Notes: generated from the letters alone by a model not told the origin. Positions 23,972 to 33,871 are shown, counted from the first letter of the stretch. The stretch is DNA of 63,449 nt from Burkholderiaceae bacterium (GCA_022843955.1 JALHMQ010000013.1:70176-133624); one strand, 5' to 3'. Numbers and translations are program-made.

Positions 23972-24859
23972 TCACCACGCCGCAAGCGGGTGCTCGTCCA
24001 ACCCCTGCACCGCCCAGCCGGACCAGCCGACAGGCAGCTCAGCGATTGCCTTGCGCGCATTGTCTTCGGTTTCGAACGCGGCAAACACCGCAGAACCGGA
24101 GCCGGTCATCCGTGCCTCGCCGAAGTGGGAAAGATGCTTCAGTGCAGCCTGGATTTGCGGCGCCCGGCGCGTGGCGACCACCTGCAGGTCGTTGGCACCG
24201 AAGAGCGTGCGCGCCGCAGACTCCTGCGGTGTTGCTGACAGGGCATCCCGCGCTGCGGAAAAGCCCGAGATTGTGGTGAGTTTCGTATTCCGTGTCAAAC
24301 CCGGGTCGGTGAAGATTTCCACCGTCGAAACATGAACTTGGGGATGGATCACCGCATACCAGGCAGGTGTCACGGCAACCGGAGTCAGCCGCTCGCCGAT
24401 GCCTTCGACGAAAGCCGGGCCGGTGCCGAGAAAGAACGGCACATCGGCCCCCAGCCGCAGCGCGAGTGCGGCCAACCGCTCGCGCGGCCAATCGAGCTGC
24501 CACAGGCGATTGAGCGCGACCAGCGTGGTGGCGGCATCCGAGGAGCCGCCGCCCATGCCACTGCCAGCAGGGATGGCCTTGTCGACATGGATCGCCGCAC
24601 CCAGATCGGTTCCTGAGCTCTGTTGCAGCAGCGTGGCGGCACGCACGCACAGGTCGAGCTGCGGCTCGCCGATCACGTCGCCGCTGCGGCTGATGACGCC
24701 GTCGACGCGCGACTCGATATCGATGGTGTCCGCCAGATCGACCGGAACGAAAACCGACTGCAGTTCGTGATAGCCGTCGGCCCGCCTGCCGGTGATGTGC
24801 AGGAACAGGTTGAGCTTGGCCGGCGCGGGCAGCCCGAGGAACAGGCGCGGGTGGCGCAC
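23972..24859 (-). CDS. ispE: 4-diphosphocytidyl-2-C-methyl-D-erythritol kinase
   Basis: The 295-residue GHMP kinase has the N-terminal PAPAKLNLFLHITGRRADGYHEL, the ATP loop PAGSGMGGGSSDAA near residue 95 and the C-terminal MTGSGSAVFAAFE. It catalyses the fourth step of the MEP isoprenoid pathway. It begins at GTG 24859, eight bases after the methyltransferase stop, in the lolB-methyltransferase-ispE run. Confidence 0.96.
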   Translation of the reverse strand: MRHPRLFLGLPAPAKLNLFLHITGRRADGYHELQSVFVPVDLADTIDIESRVDGVISRSGDVIGEPQLDLCVRAATLLQQSSGTDLGAAIHVDKAIPAGSGMGGGSSDAATTLVALNRLWQLDWPRERLAALALRLGADVPFFLGTGPAFVEGIGERLTPVAVTPAWYAVIHPQVHVSTVEIFTDPGLTRNTKLTTISGFSAARDALSATPQESAARTLFGANDLQVVATRRAPQIQAALKHLSHFGEARMTGSGSAVFAAFETEDNARKAIAELPVGWSGWAVQGLDEHPLAAW

Positions 24860-24867
24860 GACGGGCG

Positions 24868-25494
24868 TCAGGACTTCAGGTTGGCCGGTGCTTTCGCCGG
24901 GACGGTCCAGAAGTACACCGTCGAGCTATCGAGGTCCCGCTTGGCCTGCGGCTCCCAGTCGCCCATGTCAAAGTCGTGCGACACGATGCGGGTACCGGGC
25001 TTCAGTTCCTTGAAGATGCGCGGCCGCAGCTTGAGGTTGACGCTGGGCAGCAGATACATCGTCACCACGGTGGCGGGCGAGAAATCGAACTTGAAGACAT
25101 CGCCCACTTCGAAGCGCACCTTGCTATCGATCGCGCGTCCGGCGCGCTTGGCGGCCGCCTGGGCTTCTTTCACGCGCACCGGATTGAGGTCCACCCCGAC
25201 GCCGCGAGCGCCGAACCTTTCCGCGGCGCGGATCACGATCCGGCCGTCGCCGCAGCCCAGGTCATAGACCAGGTCGTTGCTGGTGACCTTGGCCATGTCG
25301 AGCATCGCGTCGACCACGCTCATTGGCGTGGGGACGAACGGTACGTCGAGCTCGACCATGTCTTCGCGTGCCGCCACGCGGCTCGGGGCCAACAGCGCCA
25401 GCAGCATTGGCGCAGCGGGCACCAGGGACCCGGCAGCAAGCAGGCGGCGGCGCACTTGAGCGTGGGCAGTCATGTGGGACGGGCGGTTCAGCAT
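24868..25494 (-). CDS. Exported SAM-dependent methyltransferase-like protein
   Basis: The 208-residue protein has an N-terminal signal of the Tat or Sec type (VRRRLLAAGSLVPAAPMLLALLAPSRVAA is the hydrophobic region) followed by a compact class I methyltransferase core with motif I VYDLGCGDGR, GVDLNPVRV and TVVTMYLLPSVN. Export of a SAM enzyme is odd, since SAM is cytoplasmic; the segment could instead be an uncleaved anchor. ATG 25494 has GGAG eight bases upstream, better than GTG 25515. It lies between lolB and ispE. Confidence 0.78.
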   Translation of the reverse strand: MLNRPSHMTAHAQVRRRLLAAGSLVPAAPMLLALLAPSRVAAREDMVELDVPFVPTPMSVVDAMLDMAKVTSNDLVYDLGCGDGRIVIRAAERFGARGVGVDLNPVRVKEAQAAAKRAGRAIDSKVRFEVGDVFKFDFSPATVVTMYLLPSVNLKLRPRIFKELKPGTRIVSHDFDMGDWEPQAKRDLDSSTVYFWTVPAKAPANLKS

Positions 25495-25511
25495 GTCGGT
25501 CTCCGGTCGGT

Positions 25512-26123
25512 TCACTGTGTGGCCTCGGGCGCGTGCTCGTCCAGAACGAGCCGCAGGGTGATGGCGGGTGAGAGCAGGGCAATCGGGCTGCCGGCGCGCG
25601 CGGGCCGCGACAGGGTAAGCCGGCGTGGTGTGCCGGAGGCAAACCGCTCGGCAATCTCGATGGTCCAGCCGTCCTGGATGATGATGGTCGGCGCCGCGCG
25701 ATCGCCCTGCACGTCGGCCGGCCGTCCCGGCGTCGGACGTCCCAAGATCCAGTCGCCCATACCGCCCGCCGGCAGCGGCCAGCCCAGCAATTGCTCTGCC
25801 AGAGCCTCCGCGTTGGGCCCCGATGCCTCTTGCATGCCGCCGTTGCCCGGTACCCGCAGCGTGGCGCCCTGCGGCCCGCTTTCCACTCGGGCCAAGGTGG
25901 TACCGAGCGGTGTTGCGAGGTCGAGCAGCAGGCGGCCGGCATGTACCGACAAAGTGAAGCGACCGGTGGTGTTCTCGCTCTTGCCGTCCTGAGCCACGGT
26001 GGCCGCAAAGCGTCCGCTGTGCACCCGCTGTGCGTCAGGCGGGGCGGACAGCGTCGCGCATCCGGCCAGACCGAGCAGGGCCCCGGCAAGGATGCAGGCA
26101 CGGAGCGTGCGGCCGATCGACAT
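25512..26123 (-). CDS. lolB: Outer-membrane lipoprotein localisation protein LolB
   Basis: The 203-residue lipoprotein has a lipobox (LLGLAGCATLS) and a LolA/LolB-like beta body (VHSGRFAATVAQDGKSENTTGRFTLSVHAGRLLLDLATPLG, LLGWPLPAGGMGDWILGR). It accepts lipoproteins from LolA and inserts them in the outer membrane. The start may be ATG 26123 or GTG 26141, which lies four bases after the TPR gene stop; both retain the signal peptide. Confidence 0.9.
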   Translation of the reverse strand: MSIGRTLRACILAGALLGLAGCATLSAPPDAQRVHSGRFAATVAQDGKSENTTGRFTLSVHAGRLLLDLATPLGTTLARVESGPQGATLRVPGNGGMQEASGPNAEALAEQLLGWPLPAGGMGDWILGRPTPGRPADVQGDRAAPTIIIQDGWTIEIAERFASGTPRRLTLSRPARAGSPIALLSPAITLRLVLDEHAPEATQ

Positions 26124-26144
26124 GGACAGCGGCGGCGGCACGAC

Positions 26145-27974
26145 CTACAGCCGCGCCTTCAGGCGCCGCAGCGTGTTACGCAAAGTTTCGTTGTCCGGCT
26201 CGATGTCGCGCGACTCGCGCCAGATGGCGCGCGCCGCTTCGCGTTCACCGAGCATCCATAGGGTCTCGCCGTAATGGGCGCCCACCTCCGCGTGGGGGCG
26301 ACTGTTCCAGGCGCGCTCCAGGTACGTGCGGGCCTGGTCCAGCTTGCCGAGGCGGAAATAGACCCAGCCCATCGAGTCCTGGATGAAGGCGTCATCGGGC
26401 GCCAGCTTGAGCGCCTGGGCAATCAGCGCATAGGCTTCCTGCAAACGCAGGTTGCGATCGGCAAGCGAGTAACCGAGCGCGTTGTAGCCGTGCGGTTCAT
26501 CGGGCTTGAGCTTGATCGCGCGGCGCAGATAGGTCTCCATCAACTGGGTGCGGTTGAGCTTCTCGGCGGCCAGCGCTGCGTCGTACAGAAGCGTCGTGTC
26601 GTCGGGCGACTTCTTGAGCGCGCCTTCCAGCAGGTCGAATGCCTCCTTATGGCGACCGGCATCGCGCAGCAACTGGCCTTCGGTGAGCAGCAACTGCTGG
26701 CGCTCGGCGTCGCTTTCGGTCGCCGTCTCGGCAAGCAGCTTGCGACCTTCGCTCACCCGCTTCATCTTGCCCAGCACCAGCGCCTTGCGCTGGCGGGCGG
26801 CCAGGTACTGCTCGCCGCCGTCGATACGATCGAGCCAGGTCAGCGCCTCCGCATAGCGTCGCTCTTCTTCGGCCAGGCGCGCCAGATTGAGGTAGGCAGG
26901 ATCCGGATCGCGCGGCGGTTCCGACGACGGGGACTGCTCCAGCAGCTTGATGTAGCGCTCGAAGTGACGACGCGCATCGGCGCGCAGCGCGGGCCGGTCG
27001 ATCGACAGCACACCCATCGCGTACAGCGCGTCCAGGTTGCTGGCGTCCTGCGCCAGCGCCAGCGCGAACTGGGTGCGCGCCGCCTCGTACTTGCCGTCGG
27101 ACACGAGCAGGCGCGCATAGGTCAGGCGCACCTCGAGCGACTTCGGGTTGCGCGCGAGAAAATCGTCGAGCAGGGCGGCGGCATCGGCGCGGCCCTTGGG
27201 GTCGTCCTTGCCGTCTGGCCGGGTGACGAACTGCGCCACCACGAGCGCGGCGCGATCGAAGTCCGGTCGCTGGGCGAGCGCAGCGCGCGCATCGGCGAGC
27301 GCCTGTTCCGACTGTCCCGCCGCATGCGCGCCGGCCGACAGCGTCAGCAGCACGTCGGCACCGGCCTTCGGGTCGTCTCGGTACGGTGCAGCCAGTTTGC
27401 TGAGCAGCTCGTACGCCGCCTTACGGTCCGGCGCACGCGCGAGCAGGCGCTGTGTGCGCGCCAGTTCTTCCGCCGGTGCGGACGACTTCTTCAACTGCTG
27501 GCTGAACAGCGCAGCGGCATCGTCGTAGCGGCCGCCTGACACGAGCAGTACGGCGGTGGCCTGCAGCGCCTCGTCGGAGTCGGGCGCGAGCTCGCGCCAC
27601 AGTTGTGCCGAGGTGAGCGCCTCGTTGGTCGCACGGCTGCCCAGCGCGATCTCGGTGGCGCGGCGGGCCAGGCGCGGATCGCGCGTCTGGCGCGCCACCG
27701 ACAGGTACGTCGCAAAGGCGGCACCGGCCTCGCCGCGTTGCAGGGCGACCTCGGCGGACATCAGCTGAAACAGCAACGCGCCCGTCACCTTGACCTGTGG
27801 GATGCCATCGACCGGTGGCGCCACCGCGGAAGCGGCCGGGGCCGCGTCCGTGGCGACCGCGGCGGGCGTGGGGGCGCCAACGGGCGCGGTGCCGGTGGAG
27901 GCGCACCCTACAATCATCAGGGCAAGCAGCGGCGCTGCCAAAGATGCAACGCGGCGCAGCGTGGGGTCGATCAT
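26145..27974 (-). CDS. TPR-repeat lipoprotein
   Basis: The 609-residue protein has a lipobox (LLALMIVGCAS, Cys-24), an Ala/Pro linker and then many TPR-like helix pairs through the rest of its length, for example LDALYAMGVLSI, PHGYNALGYSLADRNLRLQEAYALI and AFIQDSMGWVYFRLGKLDQARTYL. Comparable proteins occur next to lolB and mutM in Burkholderiales and are taken to be envelope scaffolds. ATG 27974 is selected because it starts the signal peptide. Confidence 0.86.
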   Translation of the reverse strand: MIDPTLRRVASLAAPLLALMIVGCASTGTAPVGAPTPAAVATDAAPAASAVAPPVDGIPQVKVTGALLFQLMSAEVALQRGEAGAAFATYLSVARQTRDPRLARRATEIALGSRATNEALTSAQLWRELAPDSDEALQATAVLLVSGGRYDDAAALFSQQLKKSSAPAEELARTQRLLARAPDRKAAYELLSKLAAPYRDDPKAGADVLLTLSAGAHAAGQSEQALADARAALAQRPDFDRAALVVAQFVTRPDGKDDPKGRADAAALLDDFLARNPKSLEVRLTYARLLVSDGKYEAARTQFALALAQDASNLDALYAMGVLSIDRPALRADARRHFERYIKLLEQSPSSEPPRDPDPAYLNLARLAEEERRYAEALTWLDRIDGGEQYLAARQRKALVLGKMKRVSEGRKLLAETATESDAERQQLLLTEGQLLRDAGRHKEAFDLLEGALKKSPDDTTLLYDAALAAEKLNRTQLMETYLRRAIKLKPDEPHGYNALGYSLADRNLRLQEAYALIAQALKLAPDDAFIQDSMGWVYFRLGKLDQARTYLERAWNSRPHAEVGAHYGETLWMLGEREAARAIWRESRDIEPDNETLRNTLRRLKARL

Positions 27975-28113
27975 CCGTGGTCCCGATCGCGCAGCGCCAG
28001 GACTGGCAGGCACTGCACACATGAACGTTTCGTTTTTGCATTGCCGCCCTCGACGTGCCGGGTGGCGAGGCGGGGTGGCGAGGCGTAGCAAACGAGTTTA
28101 GACGGTCAGGACG

Positions 28114-28938
28114 ATGCCCGAGCTTCCCGAAGTCGAGGTGACGCGCCGTGCGCTGGCCCCGCACGTCGAAGGGCGGCGCGTGACCGGCGTGGTGGTGCGT
28201 GACGCCCGCATGCGCTGGCCGGTGCCGCGAGAACTGCCGCAATGGCTGGTGGGTCAGCGCATCGACCATCTGGATCGTCGCGGCAAATACCTGCTCTGGC
28301 AGGTCGAGGCGGGCACCCTGATCAGCCATTTGGGCATGTCGGGCTCGTGGCGCGTTCATCTGGCGCCGCCGCCGGCACCGGGCCGCCACGACCATGTCGA
28401 GATCCATCTGGATCGCTGCTGGCTGCGGCTGACCGATCCGCGTCGCTTCGGCGCGTTGCTGTGGCACCCGCGTGCCGACGGTGACATTGCGCAGCACCCC
28501 TTGCTCGCGCATCTTGGCGTGGAGCCCTTCGATCCGCGCTTCGACGCCGCCCTGGTGTACGCCGCCACCCGCGGCCGCACGGCGCCGATCAAGCAGGTGC
28601 TGCTGGCTGGCGACATCGTGGTCGGCGTCGGCAACATCTACGCCTCAGAGAGCCTGTTCCGCGCCGGCATCAATCCGAAGCTGCCGGCTCGGCGGCTTGG
28701 TCCGATGCGCTGCGCACGCTTGGTGGAGGCGGTGCGCGAAGTCCTCGCCGAGGCAATCAGCGTGGGTGGCAGCACGCTGCGGGACTTTGTCGGCGCCGAA
28801 GGCGCCGAGGGCTACTTCATGCGCGAGGCGGCCGTCTATGGGCGCGAGGGCGCGCCCTGTCGCGCATGTCGCACGCCGATCCGCCGACTGCTGCAGGGAC
28901 AGCGGGCCACGTACTACTGCCCGCGTTGCCAGCGCTGA
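28114..28938 (+). CDS. mutM: Formamidopyrimidine-DNA glycosylase
   Basis: The 274-residue Fpg has the invariant N terminus PELPEVEV (Pro-2 nucleophile, Glu-3), the helix-two-turn-helix region VGNIYASE and the C-terminal zinc finger C-x2-C-x16-C-x2-C (CRACRTP...YYCPRC). It removes 8-oxoguanine and ring-opened purines. It is divergent from the TPR gene. Confidence 0.97.
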   Translation: MPELPEVEVTRRALAPHVEGRRVTGVVVRDARMRWPVPRELPQWLVGQRIDHLDRRGKYLLWQVEAGTLISHLGMSGSWRVHLAPPPAPGRHDHVEIHLDRCWLRLTDPRRFGALLWHPRADGDIAQHPLLAHLGVEPFDPRFDAALVYAATRGRTAPIKQVLLAGDIVVGVGNIYASESLFRAGINPKLPARRLGPMRCARLVEAVREVLAEAISVGGSTLRDFVGAEGAEGYFMREAAVYGREGAPCRACRTPIRRLLQGQRATYYCPRCQR

Positions 28939-29092
28939 CGGGGCACACCCGCCGGTCGTCCGAGCGGTTGCCATCACCGCGAATTGGCAGCCAATCCACC
29001 CGTTTTGCCGAGGCATGCGCGCTGCTGCGTCGAGCACCCTGCGTGATAGAGTGGTCCGCGACTTTTCCGAGTCCTTCCGTAGCGGCTTTCCG

Positions 29093-31075
29093 ATGGCAGA
29101 ACTGGCAAGCAGTTTCCAGCAGTACGGCGCCTGGCGCGACGCGTTGTCGCACGCCATCGAGCAGCTGCGCCGCTGGTTGGAGTCGAATCAGCTGCTCGAA
29201 AGCGAAGCCGCCCGGCGCCTGGATGTCGCGCTCGATCGGTTGAGCGAGGACAAGCTCGTGATCGCCTTTGTCGCCGAGTTCTCGCGCGGCAAGAGCGAAC
29301 TGATCAATGCCATTTTCTTTGCCGATTACGGCCGCCGCATCCTGCCTTCGTCGGCCGGCCGCACCACCATGTGCCCGACCGAGCTGATGTACGACGAGTC
29401 GCTGCCGCCATGCATCCGCGCGCTGCCGATCGAGACGCGGGCGCGCCTGTCCACCACCGCCGATCTGAAGCGCTCGGCGGCCGAATGGCGGGTGTTTCCG
29501 GTGGATGTCGATTCGCCCGACGGCATGCTGCAGGCATTCAAGCTGGTGGCCGACACGGTGCGCGTGCCGGTGGACGAGGCGCGCATGTACGGCCTGTTCG
29601 ACCCGGACGACAAGGATCATCTGGCGGCGGTCGACGAGGGCATGATCGAGATCTCGCGCTGGCGGCATGCGGTGATCAACTTTCCGCATCCGCTGCTCAA
29701 GCAGGGCCTGGTGATCCTCGATACACCGGGCCTCAACGCGATCGGTACCGAACCCGAGCTGACCCTGTCGCTGGTGCCCAGCGCCCATGCGGTGCTGTTC
29801 GTGCTGGCCGCCGATACCGGCGTGACCAAGAGCGACATGGAGGTGTGGCGCCACATCGTCGGCGATGGCGGCAGCAACAACCACCTTGCCGTGCTCAACA
29901 AGATTGACGGCCTGTGGGACGCGCTCAAGAGCACGGAGGAAGTCGACGGCGAGATCGCGCGCCAGGTCGGCAGCGTCAGCCACACGTTGCACCTGGACGC
30001 CGGGCGCGTGTTCCCGGTCTCGGCGCAGAAGGGCCTGGTCGCCAAGGTCACGCACGACAAGGAACTGTTGCGGCGCAGTCAGCTGCCGCGCCTGGAAGCG
30101 GCACTGGTCAATCTGCTGGTGCCGGCCAAGCAGCGCATCGTGCGCGAGCAGACGCTCGCTGCGGTGGAGCGCATCGGCAGTGAGGTGCGGCAGTCGCTGA
30201 TGTCGCGTGAGCGCGGCTTGATCGAACAGCTGTACGAACTGCGCGCGTTGCAGGGAAAGAACCAGAGCTCGGTCGAGCGCATGCTGATCCGCGCGCAGTC
30301 CGAGCAGCGCGATTTCGAGTCCAACGTGCGCAAGGTGGTCGCCGCGCGTGTCGTCATGTCGAAGCTGTCGGACCAGGCGTTCAAGCCGCTGCGCCTGGAG
30401 GCGTTGCGCGCCCGCGTGCTCGAAACCCGCGATCGCATGCGCAAGAGCCGTCTCACGCCGCAGTTTTTCGCCGCCATTCGCGACTACTTCGCCGCGCTGC
30501 GCGAGCACTTGCGCAGCTCCAACACCAAGCTGTTGGAGATCGAGCAGATGGTGCTCGGCGTACAGCGCCGCTTTGCGGAAGACCTGGGCTGGAGCCTGCC
30601 GCCGCCGATGCCGTTCTCGCTCGACACGTACATCTCCGAACTGGAGCGCGCCGAGGCCGCTTACAAGACGCACTTCGGTGCCCTTGCGGTACTCACGCGC
30701 GACAAGTGGGCGCTGATCGAACGCTTCTTCGAAACGGTGGTGTCCAAGTCGCGCGAGATCTTTTCGTCTGCCGAGCGTGACGCCGAGGCGTGGGCTCGCT
30801 CACTGCTGCCGCCGCTCGAAGTGCAGGTGCGCGAGCAGCGTACCCAGCTGAAAAAGCGGGCGGAAAACGTGCTGCGCATCCGCGAGGCGCAGGAAACGCT
30901 TGACCAGCGCATCGGTGAACTCGAAGAAGCGCTCGAGGACGTGCAGACCCAGCTGGGCGAACTGAAGACGCACGCTGCCCGCCCCCGCCTGCTGGCCGAG
31001 CAGGACCGCGCACCGCCGCCGGCGCGCTGGCGCGGCGAGGTCGACATGGCCTCGTACCTGAAGGTCGATCTCTGA
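29093..31075 (+). CDS. Dynamin-like GTPase
   Basis: The 660-residue protein has a GTPase domain with G1 EFSRGKSELINAIF (residues about 64-77), G2 Thr in GRTTMCPTE, G3 DTPGLN and G4 NKIDGL, followed by long alpha-helical stalk segments with coiled-coil character (for example residues 590-640, ETLDQRIGELEEALEDVQTQ). It lacks an obvious transmembrane anchor, and the C terminus is charged. Bacterial dynamins remodel or stabilise membranes; its partner is unknown. It lies between mutM and mutY. The frame is open upstream, but ATG 29093 begins the family-like sequence. Confidence 0.88.
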   Translation: MAELASSFQQYGAWRDALSHAIEQLRRWLESNQLLESEAARRLDVALDRLSEDKLVIAFVAEFSRGKSELINAIFFADYGRRILPSSAGRTTMCPTELMYDESLPPCIRALPIETRARLSTTADLKRSAAEWRVFPVDVDSPDGMLQAFKLVADTVRVPVDEARMYGLFDPDDKDHLAAVDEGMIEISRWRHAVINFPHPLLKQGLVILDTPGLNAIGTEPELTLSLVPSAHAVLFVLAADTGVTKSDMEVWRHIVGDGGSNNHLAVLNKIDGLWDALKSTEEVDGEIARQVGSVSHTLHLDAGRVFPVSAQKGLVAKVTHDKELLRRSQLPRLEAALVNLLVPAKQRIVREQTLAAVERIGSEVRQSLMSRERGLIEQLYELRALQGKNQSSVERMLIRAQSEQRDFESNVRKVVAARVVMSKLSDQAFKPLRLEALRARVLETRDRMRKSRLTPQFFAAIRDYFAALREHLRSSNTKLLEIEQMVLGVQRRFAEDLGWSLPPPMPFSLDTYISELERAEAAYKTHFGALAVLTRDKWALIERFFETVVSKSREIFSSAERDAEAWARSLLPPLEVQVREQRTQLKKRAENVLRIREAQETLDQRIGELEEALEDVQTQLGELKTHAARPRLLAEQDRAPPPARWRGEVDMASYLKVDL

Positions 31076-31133
31076 TTCGGGTGGCGCCGTGCCCGCCGGC
31101 CGCCAGTGCCGGCCCACCGCGTATTCATGACGC

Positions 31134-32225
31134 GTGACCGCCGACGCCGCACCGTCGCCGTCCGGCTTTGCCACGCGCCTGATCGCCTGGCAGGCGCGCG
31201 ATGGGCGCCAGGACCTGCCGTGGCAGAAGACGCGCGATCCGTATCGGGTCTGGCTGTCGGAGATCATGCTGCAGCAGACCCAAGTGGCGACGGTGCTCGA
31301 CTACTACGCGCGCTTCCTTGCCCGCTTCCCGACGGTGGAGGCGCTTGCGCAGGCTGCGCTGGAAGACGTGATGCCGTTGTGGGCCGGGCTCGGCTATTAC
31401 GCTCGCGCACGCAACCTGCACGCCTGTGCGCAGGCGATCTGCGCACGGCACGGCGGCGTCTTCCCATCAACTGCCAGCGAGCTCGCTGAACTGCCCGGCA
31501 TCGGGCCGTCCACAGCCGCGGCGATTGCCGCGTTCTGCTTTGACGAGCGCGCCGCGATCCTCGACGGCAACGTCAAGCGGGTGCTGGCGCGCCACTTCGC
31601 GGTCGAGGGCGATCCTGCCGGCGCGGCGGTCGAGCGCCACCTCTGGTCGCTGGCGCGCGACCTGCTGCCGCCGTCAGCGTGCGACATGCCCGCCTACACC
31701 CAGGCGGTGATGGATCTGGGCGCCACGCTGTGCACGCGCTCGGCGCCGCGTTGCCCGGCCTGTCCGGTGCAAACCACCTGCGTGGCGCACCGTGACGATC
31801 GGGTCGACCAGTTGCCGACACCGCGCGTGCGCAAGGCGGTGGCGCTGCGCCACGCCCACATGCTGGTGCTGCTGCATGCCGAGCAGGTGCTGCTGCAGCA
31901 GCGTCCGCCGACGGGTCTGTGGGGTGGTCTGCTGACGCCGCCGCAGTTCGATACGCCCGCTGCGCTGCACGCGGCAGTGACGCAGTTGACCGGCGCGCCG
32001 CGGGCGGCGCAGGCGCTGCCGTTTCGCCGGCACGCCTTCACCCACTTCACGCTCGAGTTCGTGCCGCATCTGGTGGTGCTGCCGGCCACCGCCCTGCATG
32101 CCGGTGACGCGGCGCTGTGCTGGCGGTCGCTCGCCCACGCCGATGAGTTGGCGGTGCCGGCGCCGATCCGCACGCTGCTGCGCGATTTGCGCGATTTGCG
32201 CGCGCAAGTCGCCGCGCCACGCTGA
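31134..32225 (+). CDS. mutY: A/G-specific adenine DNA glycosylase
   Basis: The 363-residue HhH-GPD glycosylase has SEIMLQQTQV (catalytic Glu region), the helix-hairpin-helix LPGIGPSTAAAIAAF, catalytic Asp in ILDGNVKRVL, a 4Fe-4S loop C-x6-C-x2-C-x5-C (CTRSAPRCPACPVQTTC) and a C-terminal NUDIX-like 8-oxoG recognition domain. It removes adenine mispaired with 8-oxoG, complementing MutM two genes upstream. GTG 31134 is the start. Confidence 0.96.
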   Translation: MTADAAPSPSGFATRLIAWQARDGRQDLPWQKTRDPYRVWLSEIMLQQTQVATVLDYYARFLARFPTVEALAQAALEDVMPLWAGLGYYARARNLHACAQAICARHGGVFPSTASELAELPGIGPSTAAAIAAFCFDERAAILDGNVKRVLARHFAVEGDPAGAAVERHLWSLARDLLPPSACDMPAYTQAVMDLGATLCTRSAPRCPACPVQTTCVAHRDDRVDQLPTPRVRKAVALRHAHMLVLLHAEQVLLQQRPPTGLWGGLLTPPQFDTPAALHAAVTQLTGAPRAAQALPFRRHAFTHFTLEFVPHLVVLPATALHAGDAALCWRSLAHADELAVPAPIRTLLRDLRDLRAQVAAPR

Positions 32226-32234
32226 CCGCCCACC

Positions 32235-32855
32235 CTACTTCAGCACCGCATGCTGCTTGAGGTAGCGGGTGATGATCGCCAGGCGCGTGTGGGCGTCGTC
32301 AAGTTCCATCAGCTTCTGTTTCGCCTTGAGCGGCACCGGCAGCACCTCGCAGATGCGGTTGCCGACCCAGGCGCTGGAGTCGAGCTGATAGGGGGGGTCG
32401 AACGGCAGGCTGAAGCCTTCGTCGCCATCGTCCTGCGCTGCTTGCTGCGCCCGGGCATCGTCGATGATCCGGCGCAGCAGGTCGACGCAGGGCGCATGCT
32501 CGGGTGCCACCGGGCGATCGTCGTCGTGATCGAGCAGTTCAACCTGTGCGCGGGACAGTCCGTTGGGCTCGACCACGCGGTCGAGCACGCGGAAGCGCTG
32601 ACCGCCGCGGCAGCGGATGTTGAGCACGCCCAGCTGCTGCATATCCCAGTCGACGATGTTGGCCAGGCAGCCCACCGCCTCGGTGTGCGTTGCGCGCCCG
32701 ACTTCCGTGCCCTGCGTGATCAGGCACACGCCGAAGGCAGACTGCTCGCGCATGCAGTCGCGCACCATGTCCATGTAGCGGGCCTCGAACACCCGCAAGG
32801 GCAGCATGCCGCCTGGGAAGAGCACCGCGTTCAGCGGGAACAGCGCAATGCGCAT
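32235..32855 (-). CDS. LON peptidase substrate-binding-domain protein
   Basis: The 206-residue protein is a stand-alone LON N-domain: LFPLNAVLFPGGMLPLRVFEARYMDMV, FGVCLITQG, then the RFRVLDRV region, with no ATPase or protease part. Proteins of this kind are presumed to bind substrates or act as adaptors, but no reaction is assigned. ATG 32855 is one base past the rapZ stop, so it is co-transcribed and probably coupled with rapZ. Confidence 0.86.
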   Translation of the reverse strand: MRIALFPLNAVLFPGGMLPLRVFEARYMDMVRDCMREQSAFGVCLITQGTEVGRATHTEAVGCLANIVDWDMQQLGVLNIRCRGGQRFRVLDRVVEPNGLSRAQVELLDHDDDRPVAPEHAPCVDLLRRIIDDARAQQAAQDDGDEGFSLPFDPPYQLDSSAWVGNRICEVLPVPLKAKQKLMELDDAHTRLAIITRYLKQHAVLK

Positions 32856-32856
32856 G

Positions 32857-33756
32857 TCAGGCAATGGCCTGTGCGGCGCCTGGGTCGCGCCGGTTCAGCG
32901 CGCGATGGCGCACCACCACGCGTTCGCGTCCGCCGAAACGCCGTGCCAACTGCTCGACGACATAGGGCGACCGATGCTGGCCTCCGGTGCAACCGATGGC
33001 CACCGTGATGTAGTGACGGTTGTCGGCCAAGTAGCCGGGCAGCCATTTGTCGATGAACGCGGTGATGTCTTCGATCATTTCTTCGACCACCGGCGCGGCC
33101 TGCAGGAACTCGATCACCGGGGCATCCAAGCCGGTCAGCAGACGCAGCTTGGGGTCGTAGAACGGATTGGGCAGATTGCGCACGTCGAACACCAGGTCCG
33201 CGGCGACCGGAATGCCGGCCTTGAACGGGAACGACTCGAAGGTCAGCGTGAGCTTCACGCGTGGCGCATCGACGAACTCGCGGATCCATTGCCGCAAGGT
33301 GTTCGGATGCAGCGTGCTGGTATCGATGGTGTGGCCGAACGAGATCAAGGGGCCGACGATGTCGCGCTCGGCCTGGATCGACTCGAGCAGCGTGGGCTCG
33401 TCGCCGACCTGGCCGCGCGCTTTCGCCAGGCGTTGTGCCAGCGGATGGCGGCGGCGCGACTCGGAGTAGCGCTGCACCAGCGATCCATCGGAGGCGGTCA
33501 GGAACAGCACCTTGACGTCGTGGCCTGCCGCATAGAGCGCATCGATCAGGCTGGGCAGGTCGGACAGCGCCGCTTCCGAGCGTGCATCGATCGATACCGC
33601 CAGGTCACGGTAGCCGGCGCGATCCAGATGGGCGCAGACATCGGACAGGAACGGCAACGGCAGGTTGTCGACGCAGTAGTAGCCAATGTCCTCGAGCAGC
33701 CGCAAGGCGACCGACTTCCCGGAACCGGACATGCCCGTGATCAGCACCAGACGCAT
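32857..33756 (-). CDS. rapZ: RNase adapter protein RapZ
   Basis: The 299-residue P-loop protein has Walker A GMSGSGKS (residues 8-15), IDARSE, the GLDAPVIEFLQ region and the C-terminal IGCTGGQHRSPYVVEQLARRF. RapZ binds small RNAs and guides RNase E in cell-envelope amino-sugar control in enterobacteria. In betaproteobacteria it sits near hprK/ptsN as here, although the target RNAs are not known. Confidence 0.95.
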   Translation of the reverse strand: MRLVLITGMSGSGKSVALRLLEDIGYYCVDNLPLPFLSDVCAHLDRAGYRDLAVSIDARSEAALSDLPSLIDALYAAGHDVKVLFLTASDGSLVQRYSESRRRHPLAQRLAKARGQVGDEPTLLESIQAERDIVGPLISFGHTIDTSTLHPNTLRQWIREFVDAPRVKLTLTFESFPFKAGIPVAADLVFDVRNLPNPFYDPKLRLLTGLDAPVIEFLQAAPVVEEMIEDITAFIDKWLPGYLADNRHYITVAIGCTGGQHRSPYVVEQLARRFGGRERVVVRHRALNRRDPGAAQAIA

Positions 33757-33871
33757 GCGTCGAATTGTTGCATGGGCGGACCCCGCGGGTGGCGCTCGCC
33801 GCGGGTCGCGGCACCCACGTCACTGACCCGCGGTAGGCGTGCGATTGGCACGCGATGGGATCGCACCCGTT

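Noticed and set aside
28817-30673. A 618-codon antisense frame under the dynamin-like gene
   Set aside because: The plus-strand frame has all four GTPase motifs; the antisense has none.
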